A stretch of 64,000 bases of DNA, taken from the NCBI GenBank assembly GCA_038373865.1, contig JAXGGA010000497.1:124001-188000 (forward strand). The letters run 5' to 3'. Under the pieces are notes generated by a model, which was given only the letters and a program-made list of their open reading frames with translations, had not been told where the DNA came from and ran no database searches. Positions within the stretch are counted from its first letter, which is position 1, and the number at the start of each line of letters is the position of its first letter. The position numbers and the translations under genes were made by a program. The stretch is from Uloborus plumipes (taxonomy: Eukaryota > Arthropoda > Arachnida > Araneae > Uloboridae). Shown in pieces: positions 10,526 to 23,404 of the stretch.

Positions 10526-11125
10526 CTTGTATGACTGTTAACTTGGCAAATTTGGAATAAAAATTTGCTTTGATAATTCCGTTGTTAACAGGTTGCCAAT
10601 CTAAGAGGCTCTTCCTTGCTTTTTCGCTTAAAACTATAGCTACGCCTTTCTCGTGCCTCACATCATCTCCAGAAAATAATATGTTAAAGTTGTCTGAGGT
10701 CTTTACCTCTCCGAACAGTGTCCATCTTGACTCTGATATTCCCAGTATATCAATGTCATAGTTTCTCATTTCATTTACAATCTGCTTGGTTTTTCCAGTC
10801 TGGTACATAGTTCTGACGTTCCAGGTTCCAATCTTAAGTTTTAATTTTGGTTGGGCGAGTGTCCTCATCCGTGTATGGGGTTCCTTTCGGCTTTGCCCCG
10901 TACGCATCATTAACGGTTCCTCGATCACATCAGTTAAGTAATCGTCTGCTGGGAGACCGCAGGACGCTGCACCGTCACCTTCAGGAGAAAATTTTCCACT
11001 AGCGGTTTTAGTAAACGTAGGGTTTTTTACGTGGATGGGTGTTTAGCCCATCGCACAACCCTCCTCTTTTACCCGGGCTTGGGACCGGCATAGGGACGAG
11101 ACGAACTCCAGCCTATGGCAGAGTT
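10526..11125 (-). pseudogene. LINE endonuclease, 5' part, broken by hAT
   Basis: On the minus strand, 10928-10526 encodes an exonuclease-endonuclease-phosphatase N-terminus (KIGTWNVRTMYQTGK, then ILGISESRW and GVAIVL). This is the target-nicking domain of non-LTR retrotransposons often annotated as craniofacial development protein 2-like. Upstream (10929-11125) lies a GC-richer leader with the motif TATGCCGGTCCCAAGCCCGGGTAA on the same strand, with one base differing. The frame ends after KLTVIQ, where the hAT terminus begins at 10525. The remaining EN and the RT must lie left of the window. Confidence 0.8.
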
Positions 11126-12266
11126 AAGAGACATAATAATGCTTAAGTATATTTTTATAAAGTAGGGAGGGGAGCAAAATTATCGTAGGTATCCCAAAAC
11201 TGTTACTGCAAATTTGGGGACATTTTTAATCGTCAAAACGGTGTGTTTCGAGTTCTTTCGGTTCAGGAAAAAAAAAAAGATGAGTATAAATTATTTCTCA
11301 ATATTATTACTGACCCAGGCAATGCTGTCTATTTTTGCTAGTATATGCATATATGCACACAGGATGTTCCGTTTCAACTTGAAGACCATTGCTTTTACAA
11401 CCATTCATTCTAAAATGAAAAATGAAATAATTGGAAAAATACAAAATCTAACTTTTTACTCGGCCCGTGGGCTCTCTAACTTATATTTAGGGAACTGTTC
11501 CCCATTGAAAAACCTGAATCTTTTCTTTCTCAACTCATTGCTATTGTGACCCTTCATTAAAGTGAATAACAAATTTGCAAAAATAATTTTAACATAAAAG
11601 CAATTTCTTCTGGATATTTTACGAAGTTATATAAAATATGCTACCAGCAGTATTTCTGTTTTCCAGAGTTTTTTTATTCAATGATGTGTTCCGTATTACC
11701 CGGCATTAGCGGTATGCCGGAAAAACCGAGGTTAGAAAAAAAATAATTTAATACTATAACAAATGCGTATTTAACTTAAAAAATAATATAGGGTTGGTTA
11801 GGGTAAGTGGGCCCCCTTTTTAGGACAGTTCGTTTTTAAAGTTTAAACTTGTTGACTTATTTTAAGAATTTCGCATGGGGGCAGCCATGCATTTTTGTGC
11901 CATGGTATTTTTAACTCTCATGGTCGCATGTTGGATATTTTTAATATGTCTTTTAATCATATTAAGTCTATTTGTTTTAATATTTTGAATGTGTAATTTG
12001 TTTTGTATTGTTTGTTGTCTTTCAAAATTTTACAAAATTTTAACTCCTTGTCGTGTTTTAGATATTTTTAACATACCTTTTAATTATTTTAAGTCTATAA
12101 ATATGTTTCAATATTTTGAATGTATAAATTGTTTTAATTGTTCTCGTTATATTTGCTACTGGGATTGGATTTGTCTGTCGTGTGCAATACTTTTAAAATA
12201 AAATAAAAAATAAATTAATTAAAATAAATAAAATGAATCTGCTCATGACCGACGGCCCCGTTGCAG
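11126..12266. other. AT-rich sequence, nothing recognised
   Basis: No coding pattern, TIR pair or RNA gene seen. A loosely repeated stretch (about 11935-12000 and 12056-12130, both with tttaagtct and aatattttgaatgt) suggests an old local duplication. It ends at the splice acceptor TTGCAG (12261-12266). Confidence 0.5.
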
Positions 12267-12576
12267 GTACGACTCGCCGGTGCACACCAAGTCCCGCCTC
12301 GTTCTCCCCTTCGAGCCTCGCTACAAGCGCTACAGCGAGCACCTGCGGGTCAGCCGGGACTGGACGTCCGCCCGAAAGACCTACTCCCGGTCCCGGCCGC
12401 CGCCCCCCTCGTACCCCGGGTGCGGCCAACTCTGGGCGGAGGAGGGGGAGCCTGCGGAGCTGAGCCTGGACGCGAGCAGGCTGAGCGTGGAGCACGACTT
12501 CCCGGCGGCGTCCCACGAGGTGGTGTGCGGAGCGGAGGCACAGGCGGCACGGACGGAGGAGAGCCGCACAATCAAG
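12267..12576 (+). CDS. Host gene, internal exon A
   Basis: A GC-rich island in AT-rich DNA between an acceptor (cccgttgcag) and a donor (aag/gtgggt). It enters with one base completing a previous codon and leaves at a codon boundary. The encoded 103 residues start YDSPVHTKSRLVLPFEPRYKRY and continue with a Ser/Arg/Pro-rich part and an acidic part. I do not recognise the domain. The exon is coding by composition, splice sites and phase match with exon B. A different frame with an ATG at 12233 also runs through but ignores the acceptor. The opposite-strand frames are shadows. Confidence 0.82.
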
Positions 12577-13231
12577 GTGGGTGGAGGGTTCTTTCCTCTC
12601 GAGAACTTTTCATTCGTTGACAGTTGCGTTGGTTTCGAACGGCGATAACCCGGAATGAGTGAAAACCGAGACCGGGCCGACGCCAAACCGAGGAAAAATG
12701 TGGAATGGTTCTGCTCGGGAGAAAAGAATACAAAAATCCATTTTAAAAAATAAATAACAATTTATTCAAACAAATGTAAACAGTAAATGTAAAAAGCAAA
12801 TAATTTGATGCACCCAAAACAATTTTGACAATGAAACCCCCCCCCCCCCCAAATACATTAAAATTCCAGAAAAAACATTGTTCCAGTTCCAAAAAAGAGT
12901 TCTAAGACTTGATATAAGTCCACCCTTGAAAAGAGGATAATGTCCCGGTAAAATAACATGAATGTTCATACCACGGGGCAAACCTCTCACCGAAAAAGGC
13001 TTAAAAAATGATGATTCCCTCCTGCAGAAGCACTAACACTCGTCGACGCTTTTAGTAGACGAAGCGAAAACAGCCGGGACACCCCCGGCCATCCATCCCA
13101 GAAAAACAGACTCCACCAGAAGAGCATCCAGCACCACAAACCTCGGTCGGACGTTATGGGATTTAGCCGCCTTGTGGCCGAGCAAGTATTGGGTTTTCCA
13201 AAATATATTTTGTAATTTCATTTAAATTTTG
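12577..13231. other. Start of intron A-B, nothing recognised
   Basis: Intronic sequence with a run of 14 C (12837-12850). Two short minus-strand frames (12766-12990 and 13033-13221) exist, but neither has a motif I can name. Confidence 0.4.
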
Positions 13232-15470
13232 CAGGGTGTCCGCGCACCTGGAAAGTCATGGAAAGTCAGGGAAAGTCATGGATTTCATATATGATCGAAA
13301 TTGGTCATGGAAAGTCATGGATTTCAGCGAAAAATGTCCAAAAGTCATGGAAACTGACTGTTTATCATGGATTTTAGCGCTCAGGATCGGTGGTTATTTC
13401 TCCCGATCTCGGAAGAACAAAAAAACATCCATAGTCATTCTGCTTCGTTATTGCAAGGTTCCCACGACTTTGAAAAGTCCTTGAATTTCATTTGGTCTTT
13501 CAAGAGATCTGGAAAGTCCTTGAAAATTTTAAAATGTCCTTGAAAACTCCAAAGGTATTATTTTTCGTAGAAAATGTGCCGAAAAATCGGCGATCTTCGA
13601 ACGTTCACGATCGTGCTCCTGCAAAAAAATTGTGTCCATCGAAAAATCGGCAATCGTCGGGATTTCGAAATCGAGAGCCGTTTTTTCAAGACGAAAATAA
13701 AAAAAAAAAAAAAAAGAAAAAAAACATACCCCGAGAAGTTTTATTTTTGCGCATAATCGGCAATCGTTAAAAGTTCGCGGTTAGGCGCTGCTTTTTCGTT
13801 TCGCTTTACTTTTAAAACAATTTAGAAATAGAATAATCAGGATTGGATTTTTGTACAAAAGAATATCTTTAACAAGTTAAACATGAGCTTTTCTGAAAAA
13901 TACGTTCTTGCTGGTATCTTAATGATTTTCTTTCGACAAAATTTAGATTTGTCTGGTGGATGAAAATTATTTTTCGAATTTTTTTGCTTCTATGATCATT
14001 TTTTTTTTTAGAAATACAGGGACAGAAATACGTGTGTAATGGGTTTTGTACAACTTATTTTTTATTTATTTATTTATTTTTGGTTGACATTATAACATTG
14101 AGCACGTGCTTCGCCGAAAATGGCGTGTCATTGTCAAGTCTTCAATCCTTTTGCATCCTGTAAATACTTCAATTATTTTGATATTCTGAAGCTATTTTTA
14201 TGTTGTGCTACGTTAAATATACTCATTGTTCATTTTATTTTAATAATTTATTTATTTTTGAACTCAAATTTTAGCTCTTCCAATTTATTGGTTTCTAATA
14301 GTTTTTAAGAAAACACCGAACTTTTAAAGACAAAGTGCTTCCTTGACTTTTTATTTGTTTATTTAATTACAAAATACAGGCACGTTTTTCCTCGAGTTCG
14401 AAAAAATCCAGTAAAAGCTGTAATTTCAAAAGAAAAAAAATCACCATTTTTTCTTGGAGGGGGGAAGAGAAAAGAATAGGGGGGGAATAGAATACATTTT
14501 GCATGCACAGACTGGCAAAATAGGGTGATCACATTATATCCTGGTCTTATTCTGAAATTATAAATTTTCTTCATTGAAAAAAAAAAAGATTTGTTGTCTG
14601 ATTGTTTTTATGCTTGAACAAATAGAAAATGTTGTTGTTTACCATTTTTACCATTCCTTTGAATTTACACTTGAATAAGCCAAAGAATTGCTTCCAATCT
14701 ACCTTTCCCTAAAATTTTCTTTTTTCATATTGATGAAAAATATTTCACGATTTTTAGGTTTTTCATATTAAATCTGTAAAGAATCTGTACTGTTGATCAA
14801 CATTTACATCACTTTTGAAATTAATCTTGATTTTTGTGCAGACCCTTTCTTAGAAGTTAATTCCTGGAAATTTTTTAAAACCTCCTTACAAAGTACTTGA
14901 ATTTTATTTTTAAGATTGTAGGGGAACCTTGTATTGGGTGCAATCTGATTAGTCTTAATAAGAGTTTCAAACAAGTTGCATTGTGTTGACCAATCAGATG
15001 GATACTCAACGTTAAAACCCGTGAGCGGCGAATTTTCCGAAACTGCATGTGCGCGGACTTTGTCCCCTGACTGACAATAGAGCATGTGATGCATTTATTC
15101 AATTTGAATTTCACACTTTCATACTTCTGCTTTGGGGGATAATAAGTTGTTTTGACTTTTAAATGTTGCTAAATCCTTGTACTCATTTTTTTGTATCAAT
15201 AAATTGTTGCACATAATCTGTTTCAGATATATTTAGTTAAGTTCTTTTTTTAGCTTTGGTTAAATTTATTTGCATAGCCGAAAAAAAAAGAATAGTTTCG
15301 AAAAGCAAAGGTACACTGTCTTACACTTTATATTGATATTTATGCTCTATTTTGATGTCAGCGTCAAATGAAATAGTTAAAATTGTAAGTCATGGAAAAT
15401 TGTTCGCAAAAGTCATGGAAAGTCAGGGAAAGTCATGGATTTGAAAAGTCCAGGTTGAGCAGATACCCTG
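13232..15470. mobile_element. DNA transposon with CAGGGT ends and 6-bp TSD
   Basis: The left end is CAGGGTGTCCGCGCACCTGG. The right end is the complement of CAGGGTATCTGCTCAACCTGG. The 6-bp TSD is ATTTTG (13226-13231 and 15471-15476). Both ends carry subterminal copies of GGAAAGTCATGG/GGAAAGTCAGGG. A minus-strand frame at 15094-14804 has no recognised motif. Nonautonomous or decayed, about 2.24 kb. Confidence 0.75.
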
Positions 15471-16631
15471 ATTTTGTCTCTTGCAAAGGTACAATGCAAA
15501 TTTTCATGCTTGTTACGCGTTCCCCGATCATAGACACGTGCGTGCCTTTCCTCGTAGTGTGACGAACTTTCTTTTCGTTTGATTGGCCACCGTTCTATCA
15601 TCGGGAAATGCAACTAGCTATATGCTGATTAATTCGCTTTATAAAATGTGTTTGCAGGAATTTAGTTCGTTCTTCTTATTTCTTCAACTTTACTCATACG
15701 TATTACTTTTATTTTGCTCGGCCGAGTTGGCTGCAAGAGTAACCCATGTAAATAAATGTCCGTCAGTAAATGTTATTAAAATTTTAAAATATTCTCGTTA
15801 TTGCACAAACTCCAACTCCTTCTCTGCTCGGGCACTTAAAAAATACGATGGACTTCTAATTTCCCCATCGAAAATTTAATAGCAAGTACGCACAGACTTC
15901 ACTTCTGAGTAGGCCTAAGCCGCACAAAAAATGGATGGACAGCTTCTGGGAAGCACGTGGTTTCCAAACTTCAGAAAAACAGGGTAGAACTCCAGGAACA
16001 CCCCTGCCCCTTTTGGCAGGGTGAACGAAAAAAACTTTCTTCCTACTTAAAGTTTCATCCACTTCCTCGGAGCGGAAAACTAACTTAAATATAGAGCATT
16101 TCAAGCCCCCAGATGCAATCGCAGCATCAAAACATCAACCGACCAACTGCAGTTACGGTACAAAATGGTAAGAAGCCCCAGTGAATGCAGGGAACACGTA
16201 TTTGTGGTTACGGTCAACCTCACGTAGCGACCATGACGTACATCTCATTAGCATAGCTGAATTTGATGAACACTAATCCGAATAAAACAACTCAACACTT
16301 TAGTTTTAACTGTTGAAACATTTTCAGTATTGTCTTTATTTTAATTCAGCCAAAAAGTGACTCAACACTTTTGCTCTTAAGTCATGTCACTTCGCAGGTG
16401 TTGATGGTCAAATACACACATAATTTACGATTGAAACTTAATGGGGGATATTTTGCACGCGGGGTAATCAAAAATGGGACCTTGCAGGAAAGCGTTATAC
16501 AGGGTTTGAAAACTCAAAGGTAGGTTTAAATATTTTCTAAACGTTCTAGTTTTTCAGGAAATTGCCCCAAGAATAAAATAGAGGCCTATTTTCTAACAAG
16601 TTGGGAAAAAAATATAGTGTGGGCCCCACAC
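15471..16631. other. Intronic sequence, nothing recognised
   Basis: No supported gene or bounded repeat. Short frames at 15583-15879 (+) and 15856-16104 (-) lack motifs. Confidence 0.4.
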
Positions 16632-17374
16632 TACTTCCTTTTACGTATAAATTTCTTAGTAGATGCCTTCAGTGTTAAAATAGTGCTTGGAGTGAGCAAG
16701 ATAACAATTCAAACATTTACACCCCTAGTTTCCCACGAAACAATGCAAAAAAATGTTTTAAAATGTCTAATTTTGTAAATATCGTCGATTTTAGCATCAT
16801 TCGGTGGATTTTTCGCCAAATATCGCCAATAGCACCAAGTTGAGCCCAAATTAAAAAAAAAAAAACATTTTTTCGCCAACTTGACAATATGTCGCAAAGT
16901 CGGTGTCAAACACCTGGCGACCAAAAGCGTGGTGATATATCACCAAGTGTTCGCTCCAATTCATATCACGTAAGTCCTCATTGAAATTATCAGATTTACC
17001 CTCAAAAAGGGGTAAAACACCCCCTTGGGAACATTCGAATGCAACCACAAGGGGAGATGCACAACTAGACAACACTCAAAGCCTACATACCAAACTAAAA
17101 GTTTCTACGGCATACAGTTTTCGAGTTATGCGACATGCATACATACGCACATTCAGACGTACATACATACAGACGTCACGAGAAAACTCGCCGCAATGAA
17201 CTCGGGGACGGCCGAAATGGAATTTTCAGCTGTTTATATGCCACTAGGTACTTATGCCCGTGCCGACATGTCGATGAAACGACTCAACATTCATTCGGGA
17301 GTGAGCAAAATCAAAATTTGAGTGAATTTTTTTTCACGATCACAATACTTTCCTTTACTACGTAAAGGGAAGTA
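16632..17374 (+). repeat. Dispersed element with TACTTCCYTTTACGTA ends
   Basis: Begins TACTTCCTTTTACGTA and ends with the complement of TACTTCCCTTTACGTA. The first 300 bp recur in inverted orientation at 39836-40863. It contains TGGCGA/TCGCCA-rich sequence and a stretch of ACATACAT-like repeats. No coding. No clear TSD. Confidence 0.6.
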
Positions 17375-17382
17375 AAAATGTA

Positions 17383-17902
17383 CCGTAATTTCCGGAAGAT
17401 GCGCCGCGGCGCTTACGAGTTTAAAAGTTAAATTTTTTGACCTGCGGCGATTCTGGTCAACTTTTTTTTTCACACTGCGTCGCCGTGCAGTTTATTATTC
17501 AACCATTCATCCCTCCCTTAAATGATGAACTGTTGCGCAATTATATATTTGTGACGGATATTGAGGAGTCCGATTTTGATGGATTTGATTAACGTTTATT
17601 TAGTGATTGATATTTACTTTATGATTTATTTATTTTATTTTTGATTGCTGTAAATAATAAATGTCCTTTGTTTTCAATATTTCTTTTCATGCAGTTTTTC
17701 CTTCCTTTGTTGTGAGACTATAAAGGTAGGTTTATTTTTTGTTCAAAACGTATTCAAAATGCTTTTTTATTGTGATAAGTCATGATGTGTCAGCAATTAT
17801 AGTGGCGGCGATGCGGCGCTTCTGAGCATTTTTCTTTCTCCGGATCACTTTTTGTGGGGTGCGGCGCTTCCGCTGATGCGGTGTTTCTTCCGGAAATTAC
17901 GG
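17383..17902. mobile_element. TA-target MITE with CCGTAATTTCCGGAAGA ends
   Basis: A 520-bp element with the left end CCGTAATTTCCGGAAGATGC and a complementary right end, TTCTTCCGGAAATTACGG. It is flanked by TA on both sides (17381-17382, 17903-17904). The subterminal parts are rich in GCGGCGC. No coding. Confidence 0.85.
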
Positions 17903-17987
17903 TAGTGGAACTCCGATTTTATGTTCTCCGTTTCGTACATCATCCCACTTTCGACTTCTTTTTCTGCCGGTCCCCGGAAAAGCTACG

Positions 17988-18199
17988 CTGCCGTGCCAAG
18001 CGCCAAAGTGGTATTTGCAGCCGAGTTCAGACTGAGATAAAACTCTTTAAAGTTTTGCTCCTCCATGTATTTGATTCAGGAGGTACTTTTTCAGATTTTT
18101 TTGAAAAATATTTCCCGTTCTCAAATGACCATGAAGCATGGTATATAGTATTGACCAGGTGGTTCTTTTGACATGGTATATTATGCGCTCGGCACTGGC
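17988..18199. mobile_element. CTGCCGTGC MITE, copy 1
   Basis: Starts CTGCCGTGCCAAGCGC and ends near GCGCTCGGCACTGGCG. The interior (ATTTGATTCAG, TTCCCGTTCTCAAATGA) matches copies at 21558-21717 and 35493-35727. It is diverged. Confidence 0.65.
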
Positions 18200-18236
18200 G
18201 ATTCCTCGAAATCCGAACAATATCCGGTCCCCGAAG

Positions 18237-18918
18237 CAGGGATGAAAATCTTCCGCGGATCCGCGATGTTCCGCTTTTTGTGTTTTTTCTTTCTTTCCGC
18301 GATCAAAAACTTTATTTTGCATCTAGTTTAGAAAAAAAATAAAAATACACACATCATTAAAATGAAGCTTAAAAAAAGTTGATTTAAAGTAGTATAGGTT
18401 GAAATTATTTCCAATTTCCAAAATAATGGAAAGGTTTTTAGGATGCAGAAGGATTGAAATCTCAAGGATGACCTGCAATTATCGGCGAACTATGTACTTT
18501 ATTTTGGCATGCTGCCAAAAACATCAGTTTGATTTGCAGAAGATAGAAATTAAGAAAGTTCAGCTAAAATATTCAAGATCTTTGTCAAAAAATTGGGAAA
18601 ATTATTTTGATGTTAAAATTTATCAAAATAGCTTAAGACTATGCAATACTAATTTGAGAATTTGTTTCTTCAGATACACTTGTCTAATTCATCAAAAATT
18701 GCACCCCTCCCCCTTTTTTACATTGTTGTGAATGACTTAAAAATAAATAGTGAATGAGCAATTAAGAACTTTTAAAAATATTTACTTTCGATTTCAGGGC
18801 ACAAATGAAGAGAAAATCTTGCATAACTAATTTCGCAGAATATGGGGGAAAAAATCTATCAGAATTTTAAGTTGCACAATTTTTCCTCTTTTTTGACTTT
18901 GATCTGTTTTCATCCCTG
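18237..18918. mobile_element. CAGGGATGAAAA element, copy 1 (6-bp TSD)
   Basis: 682 bp from CAGGGATGAAAATC to GTTTTCATCCCTG. The TSD is CCGAAG (18231-18236 and 18919-18924). It is collinear with 23405-24097 over its full length. No coding. Confidence 0.85.
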
Positions 18919-20628
18919 CCGAAGGATGACACAAAAATTATTTTACCTGGAAAGTTTATTGATTTTTTTTGTTTGTCAGAAATACTTTTTCCGATACGAT
19001 CCCCTTCGAATGAGAGCGATCCTTCATTTATTTTTTCCAACAAAAATTATTGAATCACAGAAAAGTGGCTCTCTTTGCGTGTCCCGACCTGCTTCTCAGA
19101 TGTGAAAAAATTATTTCAAAATTTTACATGAATATTTCACAAGTTTCATTATTTGTAATACTGAGTCGTGCACGTTTAAGAGTGTGAGATAGTATTGTTT
19201 TAGTTCATTTTACAGATTAAATAAACAAGGTACATCATTTTAAAGTGTGTTCCAGGGTTGCATGTCAGTATCCTGGCCTAGAAATAAGTTCAATCATTAA
19301 AGGCAAAAATAATTAATTTTGAACCTGCAGTACTACAGCACAATGTTTATTCTCATTACTTCTTTGGATTCCTTTGAGTGTTTTGTTGATATGATGTGCC
19401 TGCTGTTCTGATGACGATTTTGAAGTTTAAAATTGAAGGTGTGTAACATTTTTGATGTCAGTATCCTGGATACCATTTCTGTTTCAAATAAAATAAAAAT
19501 AATAATTCTGCCTGTACTGCGTAATTGAGTTAAGAGGTTAGAAGAGAAAAATAACATTCTTTACCTTAAATATATTTCTGGGCCTGGCCAGTAAGCCTTC
19601 AATGAAGAAAATGTCAAGAATCCTGACGCTAAAAAATATCCGTATCTCGTCACGAAATATGTCAGTATCTTGGAGCAAAAAAAAAAAGAAAAAAAAAAAT
19701 TTAAAATAATAAAAAAAATGCTGCTCTCCTGGCATTGTTTTTAAAGCACTGTTAATACATCCAATAGAATAGAAGGATTTATTTCCAAAGCAATTAGTTT
19801 TAAAACCAAGATTATGATTTCAAAAACGCTGAAATTGGCAGACCATAAATTAAAAAACGCGATCAGACGAACAATTCTGTTATTTTTAATAATTTATTTG
19901 TTTTTGTTCACACTAATCTTTTAAAAGTTGATCTGTCGGTTATACAATTTTTAGTTTTAACGTTACTCTAATAGGTTAAGTGAATTTACTGTACATTTCT
20001 GGTAGAGAAAGATTTAGAGAACAGCTTTCTGGAATTAAATAAGTTTGAGCCGAGAAGTAAGCAGTTTTTCAAGGCTACGGTTAAATTAGTTCACAGATAA
20101 TGAAGAGGTAACTTTTTTGCATAAATATAATCACAGGTGTGTTTGACTAGCTGAAACAAAATTATACTATAGAAGCATATATATCTTAATAAATAACTGT
20201 GCCCGGTTATTCAGAGTGTAAGTTATCGTGAGTGAACAATATGGAACAACCTACACAAAGGGACTGAGATTCGAAGAAATGCCTCCGCCTTTAGGGGTGT
20301 CCGTCAAAGGAGGTTTTAAATAGATTTTGTTTTATCAAGCAATGAAAATACTTTTTGATTCAGGAAATTTCTTTAGTGTCGAAAAATTTTCGATAACCAG
20401 ATGATGAAAATCGTTTTGTTACTCTCCTGGTGCTTCTTGTCAAAAATTTGACCATTTTGAGGGGTGTTTTTCCCCCTCTATTTCCTCTACTTTTTCCCTC
20501 TATAAGTTCCTAACAAAGAGTAGGTACAATTTTTTGAAGATTTTTTTAAGCACTTTTATTTTTATAGAATTTGTGATTTGGAAAATGTCAGGTTTTTGGA
20601 GAATGAAACCCCTATACTGATGATTTCA
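18919..20628. other. Intronic AT-rich sequence, nothing recognised
   Basis: No bounded element or coding motif found. The phrase gtcagtatcctgg recurs at 19264 and 19458, with a variant near 19660, hinting at a decayed repeat. Confidence 0.4.
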
Positions 20629-20897
20629 CCCTTTATGACCGGACGGGACTCGGAAGTCCCGTTTATATTAATTTAGTATTATGAATCTTGAATGGCTGGA
20701 ATCACACAAAAAAAGCTTTTGAGTACCAGATGGTACCTGCGATCGGGAATAGTTTTCTTGGGGGCCCTAAGGCCTTAGACCCCCAAAATTTTCAAAATTT
20801 TTATGCTCAATAAAAATGTTTTTTGGGGTATCTGCAACTCAAAAAACTAAAAAAATTTATAAAAATTCATTGTTAAGTTAATTTGATACATAAAGGG
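20629..20897. mobile_element. piggyBac-like MITE
   Basis: About 269 bp with ends CCCTTTATGACCGG and the complement of CCCTTTATGTATC. The right flank is TTAA (20898-20901); the left flank is TTCA, one base off. No coding. Confidence 0.6.
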
Positions 20898-21557
20898 TTA
20901 AAAGGATTCTAGATTTTACGTGTGTCTTTTTTAGAAGAGTCCACTCAATATGTTTTCCTATTAAGAGATCAAAATTGTTTTTCTTCTTTAAGACTCTCAC
21001 TTTTTTATCTCAATTTTTTTCAAAATAATTATTCCATTCCAAATCAACCAATGAAAATAAAAAGTTTTTGAGGTCAACTTTTCAGATTGCAATGATTTTT
21101 GATCTGTTCATTATACTTACCACCATGATGAAAAAGTTGAAGTTTCAAATTTTTTTCAGCAATTCTTTCCAAAGAAATATATTTTTTTTAATTTTGGAAG
21201 CATCATAAATATTATATCACTTGGTAGTCTTTAAATGTTCAGTATTTAATGAGGTTTTATAAAATAAAACCTAAAAAAAAAACCTCAAATTTTTTAGTTA
21301 AGCTTAAAATTTTTAATTAAAAAAATTGATTTACTGAACCTTTCCAGAAATATTTTATTAACAAATTTACCACAGTGAACAGGTTATATATGACCAATGC
21401 ATGCTGAAACGGAGAGCAGAAACGGAGAGGTACATTTTTTATCTCTGGTCCAACTGAAAATGTAAAATCGGTGTTCCGCTGCAGTTCCTTAATTTAAGGT
21501 TGATTATTCTGGGTATTCAGTGGACTTGGCCATTGCTGACCTATGATTGGTCAATAC
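20898..21557. other. Intronic AT-rich sequence, nothing recognised
   Basis: Poly-A/T-rich DNA without an element boundary I could prove. Confidence 0.4.
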
Positions 21558-21717
21558 TGCAGTGCTAAGTGCAAAGAATTTTTTAAAAAATACTTCCCGC
21601 TACCAAATGACCATATAATTTTGTACTTGGGTAAAATGCGTCACAAACAGTCACCTGGTGGCGATAGGACAATTTTGATGAAAAGTGCAGATACGACTTT
21701 TGTGCCTAGCACGGTAG
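21558..21717. mobile_element. CTGCCGTGC MITE, copy 2 (internally shortened)
   Basis: Starts CTGCAGTGCTAAGTGC and ends GTGCCTAGCACGGTAG. It shares the core TACTTCCCGCTACCAAATGA and AAAAGTGCAGATACGACTTTT with copies 17988-18199 and 35493-35727. Confidence 0.7.
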
Positions 21718-21871
21718 AATAGTGGGATGCAGATTTACCTATGGTGATTTTAATGGATTCATCAGGTGGTTGCTGGGCATGTAACTGGTGTGCTCGCCAT
21801 GTGCCTTCTTTTCTACATATGTTCTGTGCTTGCAAGATGCAAGTTGCCTTTCCAGAAAAATTGTTGGCATT

Positions 21872-21980
21872 TATAAAGCAGTGAGTAACCGCCCCTAAGC
21901 AAGGGCTAAGGCAGGAACATGCAATACACTGCCAACTCAGCTATTTGCCTTGCTAAGGGGCAGTTACTCACTGCTTTATA
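21872..21980. repeat. Short foldback (inverted repeat)
   Basis: The arms TATAAAGCAGTGAGTAAC (from about 21872) and GTTACTCACTGCTTTATA (to 21980) extend to about 33 bp each around a 40-bp loop, with GCCCCTAAGCAAGG next to the loop. A small palindromic MITE or a structured remnant. Confidence 0.75.
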
Positions 21981-22014
21981 CCTGAGCGCTGCCTTAAAAT
22001 TTAAGACTTGTACC

Positions 22015-23269
22015 CAGGGCTGATTGTGTTCCGGTATTTTCATGAGCGATTCTGGTATTTTCATGTTCAAAAATACTGAAATTCGATGTTTTTAACTATG
22101 CTTTTATCTTTTCACGGTATTTTTTATTTATTTTTTTTTGCTTTTTCGAATGTCAGTGATTATACCGATAATTAATATTAATAATATTTATCGCATATAA
22201 ATGTTAAGATGCCATTCTATTTATTTTTTACTTTAATAAATTGTTTTATTTGCATCTTTTTTTATGTTGATACTTTTATTTTAGAAAATACAATCGATTT
22301 GCATCCGATATTAGAATCAAATTTTTCTTATTTTTGATGCTTTTTCCCTTAGTTAGTAGACAAATAAGTGAAATATCTTTTTATTTTATTAAAAAATCAT
22401 AAATGTAAAAATTTCGAGCGAAATTCTGTGTCCTTTATGAAAATCAAAATGTCAAAAAATTAAAATTTGAAGTTCTGATTCAATTTTATTTTTGCTTCAA
22501 TTATGTGGATAGTAAAAATATGTTTTTGTAGAGCTTTTAATTGGTAAATCTGAAGTAAGTTTATTTGAATTCTTTTATATACCATTTTCATACTTTTAAC
22601 GTCTTAATTTAGAAAATTACGATCTCTTTACATCCACTGTGAGAATCGGATGTTTCTCATTTTCGATGCTTGCTATTCCTTGTTTTGAAAGGCAAACAAA
22701 TAACATTTCTTTTTATTTTAATTAAATCATTAGAATAAAAGTTTTAAACTATTCCATGTTCTTTAAGAATATCAAATGTCAAAAACTTAAATGCTAAATT
22801 TTATTTTTGTTTCAACGATTTAAAATTTTTAACAAATACATAATACCTTTAAATAGTATTTCACTTCAGTATTAATACATGTGAAATCATTGACTTAAGC
22901 CATATTGTTTTGATTAGGAGATTTATAGGTACTGCATCTAGATAAATCATTTTCCATATTTTCAGCAACAAATTCAACTTTCATTACTTTATAAATATTT
23001 TCGTACAACAAACAGCAATTCTGTTAGACTTTTACTTTCTCCTTAAAATATCTTTTTTGTAGATAATTTTTACAACACCAGCTCAAAAGTAACTTTATAA
23101 CTCATTTACAATTTGATTAAATGCATGCTCAATATTTTGACTAAAAAAATATTTGAAACTATTCGAATATATAAAATGTGTCTTATTTGTTTGGAAACCC
23201 CTCCCCATAAACACACATTTTCTCTTTAAAACTTTTAGGTATTTTTTCATGAACTCACAATCGCCCCTG
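22015..23269. mobile_element. hAT MITE, CAGGGSTGATTGTG family, copy 1
   Basis: 1255 bp from CAGGGCTGATTGTG to CACAATCGCCCCTG with a perfect 8-bp TSD CTTGTACC (22007-22014, 23270-23277). The same family is found at 52306-52714. AT-rich interior without coding. Confidence 0.92.
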
Positions 23270-23404
23270 CTTGTACCGTACCAAGTGCGGTCGCTCGTTG
23301 GTGTTCCAATTTCACATTAGCTACGAGTTTTTTTGGATCTCTTTGCTCTATAAGATAATTTTTGCCTCCAACTCTGTTACTTTCCTATTCCATGCTGATG
23401 AGTG

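Noticed and set aside
11214..11549. 111-codon plus-strand ORF
   Set aside because: No motif, hydrophobic AT-rich translation, no splice or promoter context.
12193..12686. Several overlapping ORFs on both strands over exon A
   Set aside because: GC-rich exon sequence leaves many frames open; only one frame agrees with the acceptor, donor and the phase of exon B.
13033..13221. Possible conserved minus-strand peptide (YLLGHKAAKSHNVRPRFVV)
   Set aside because: Looks protein-like but I cannot link it to any family and there is no flanking coding continuation.
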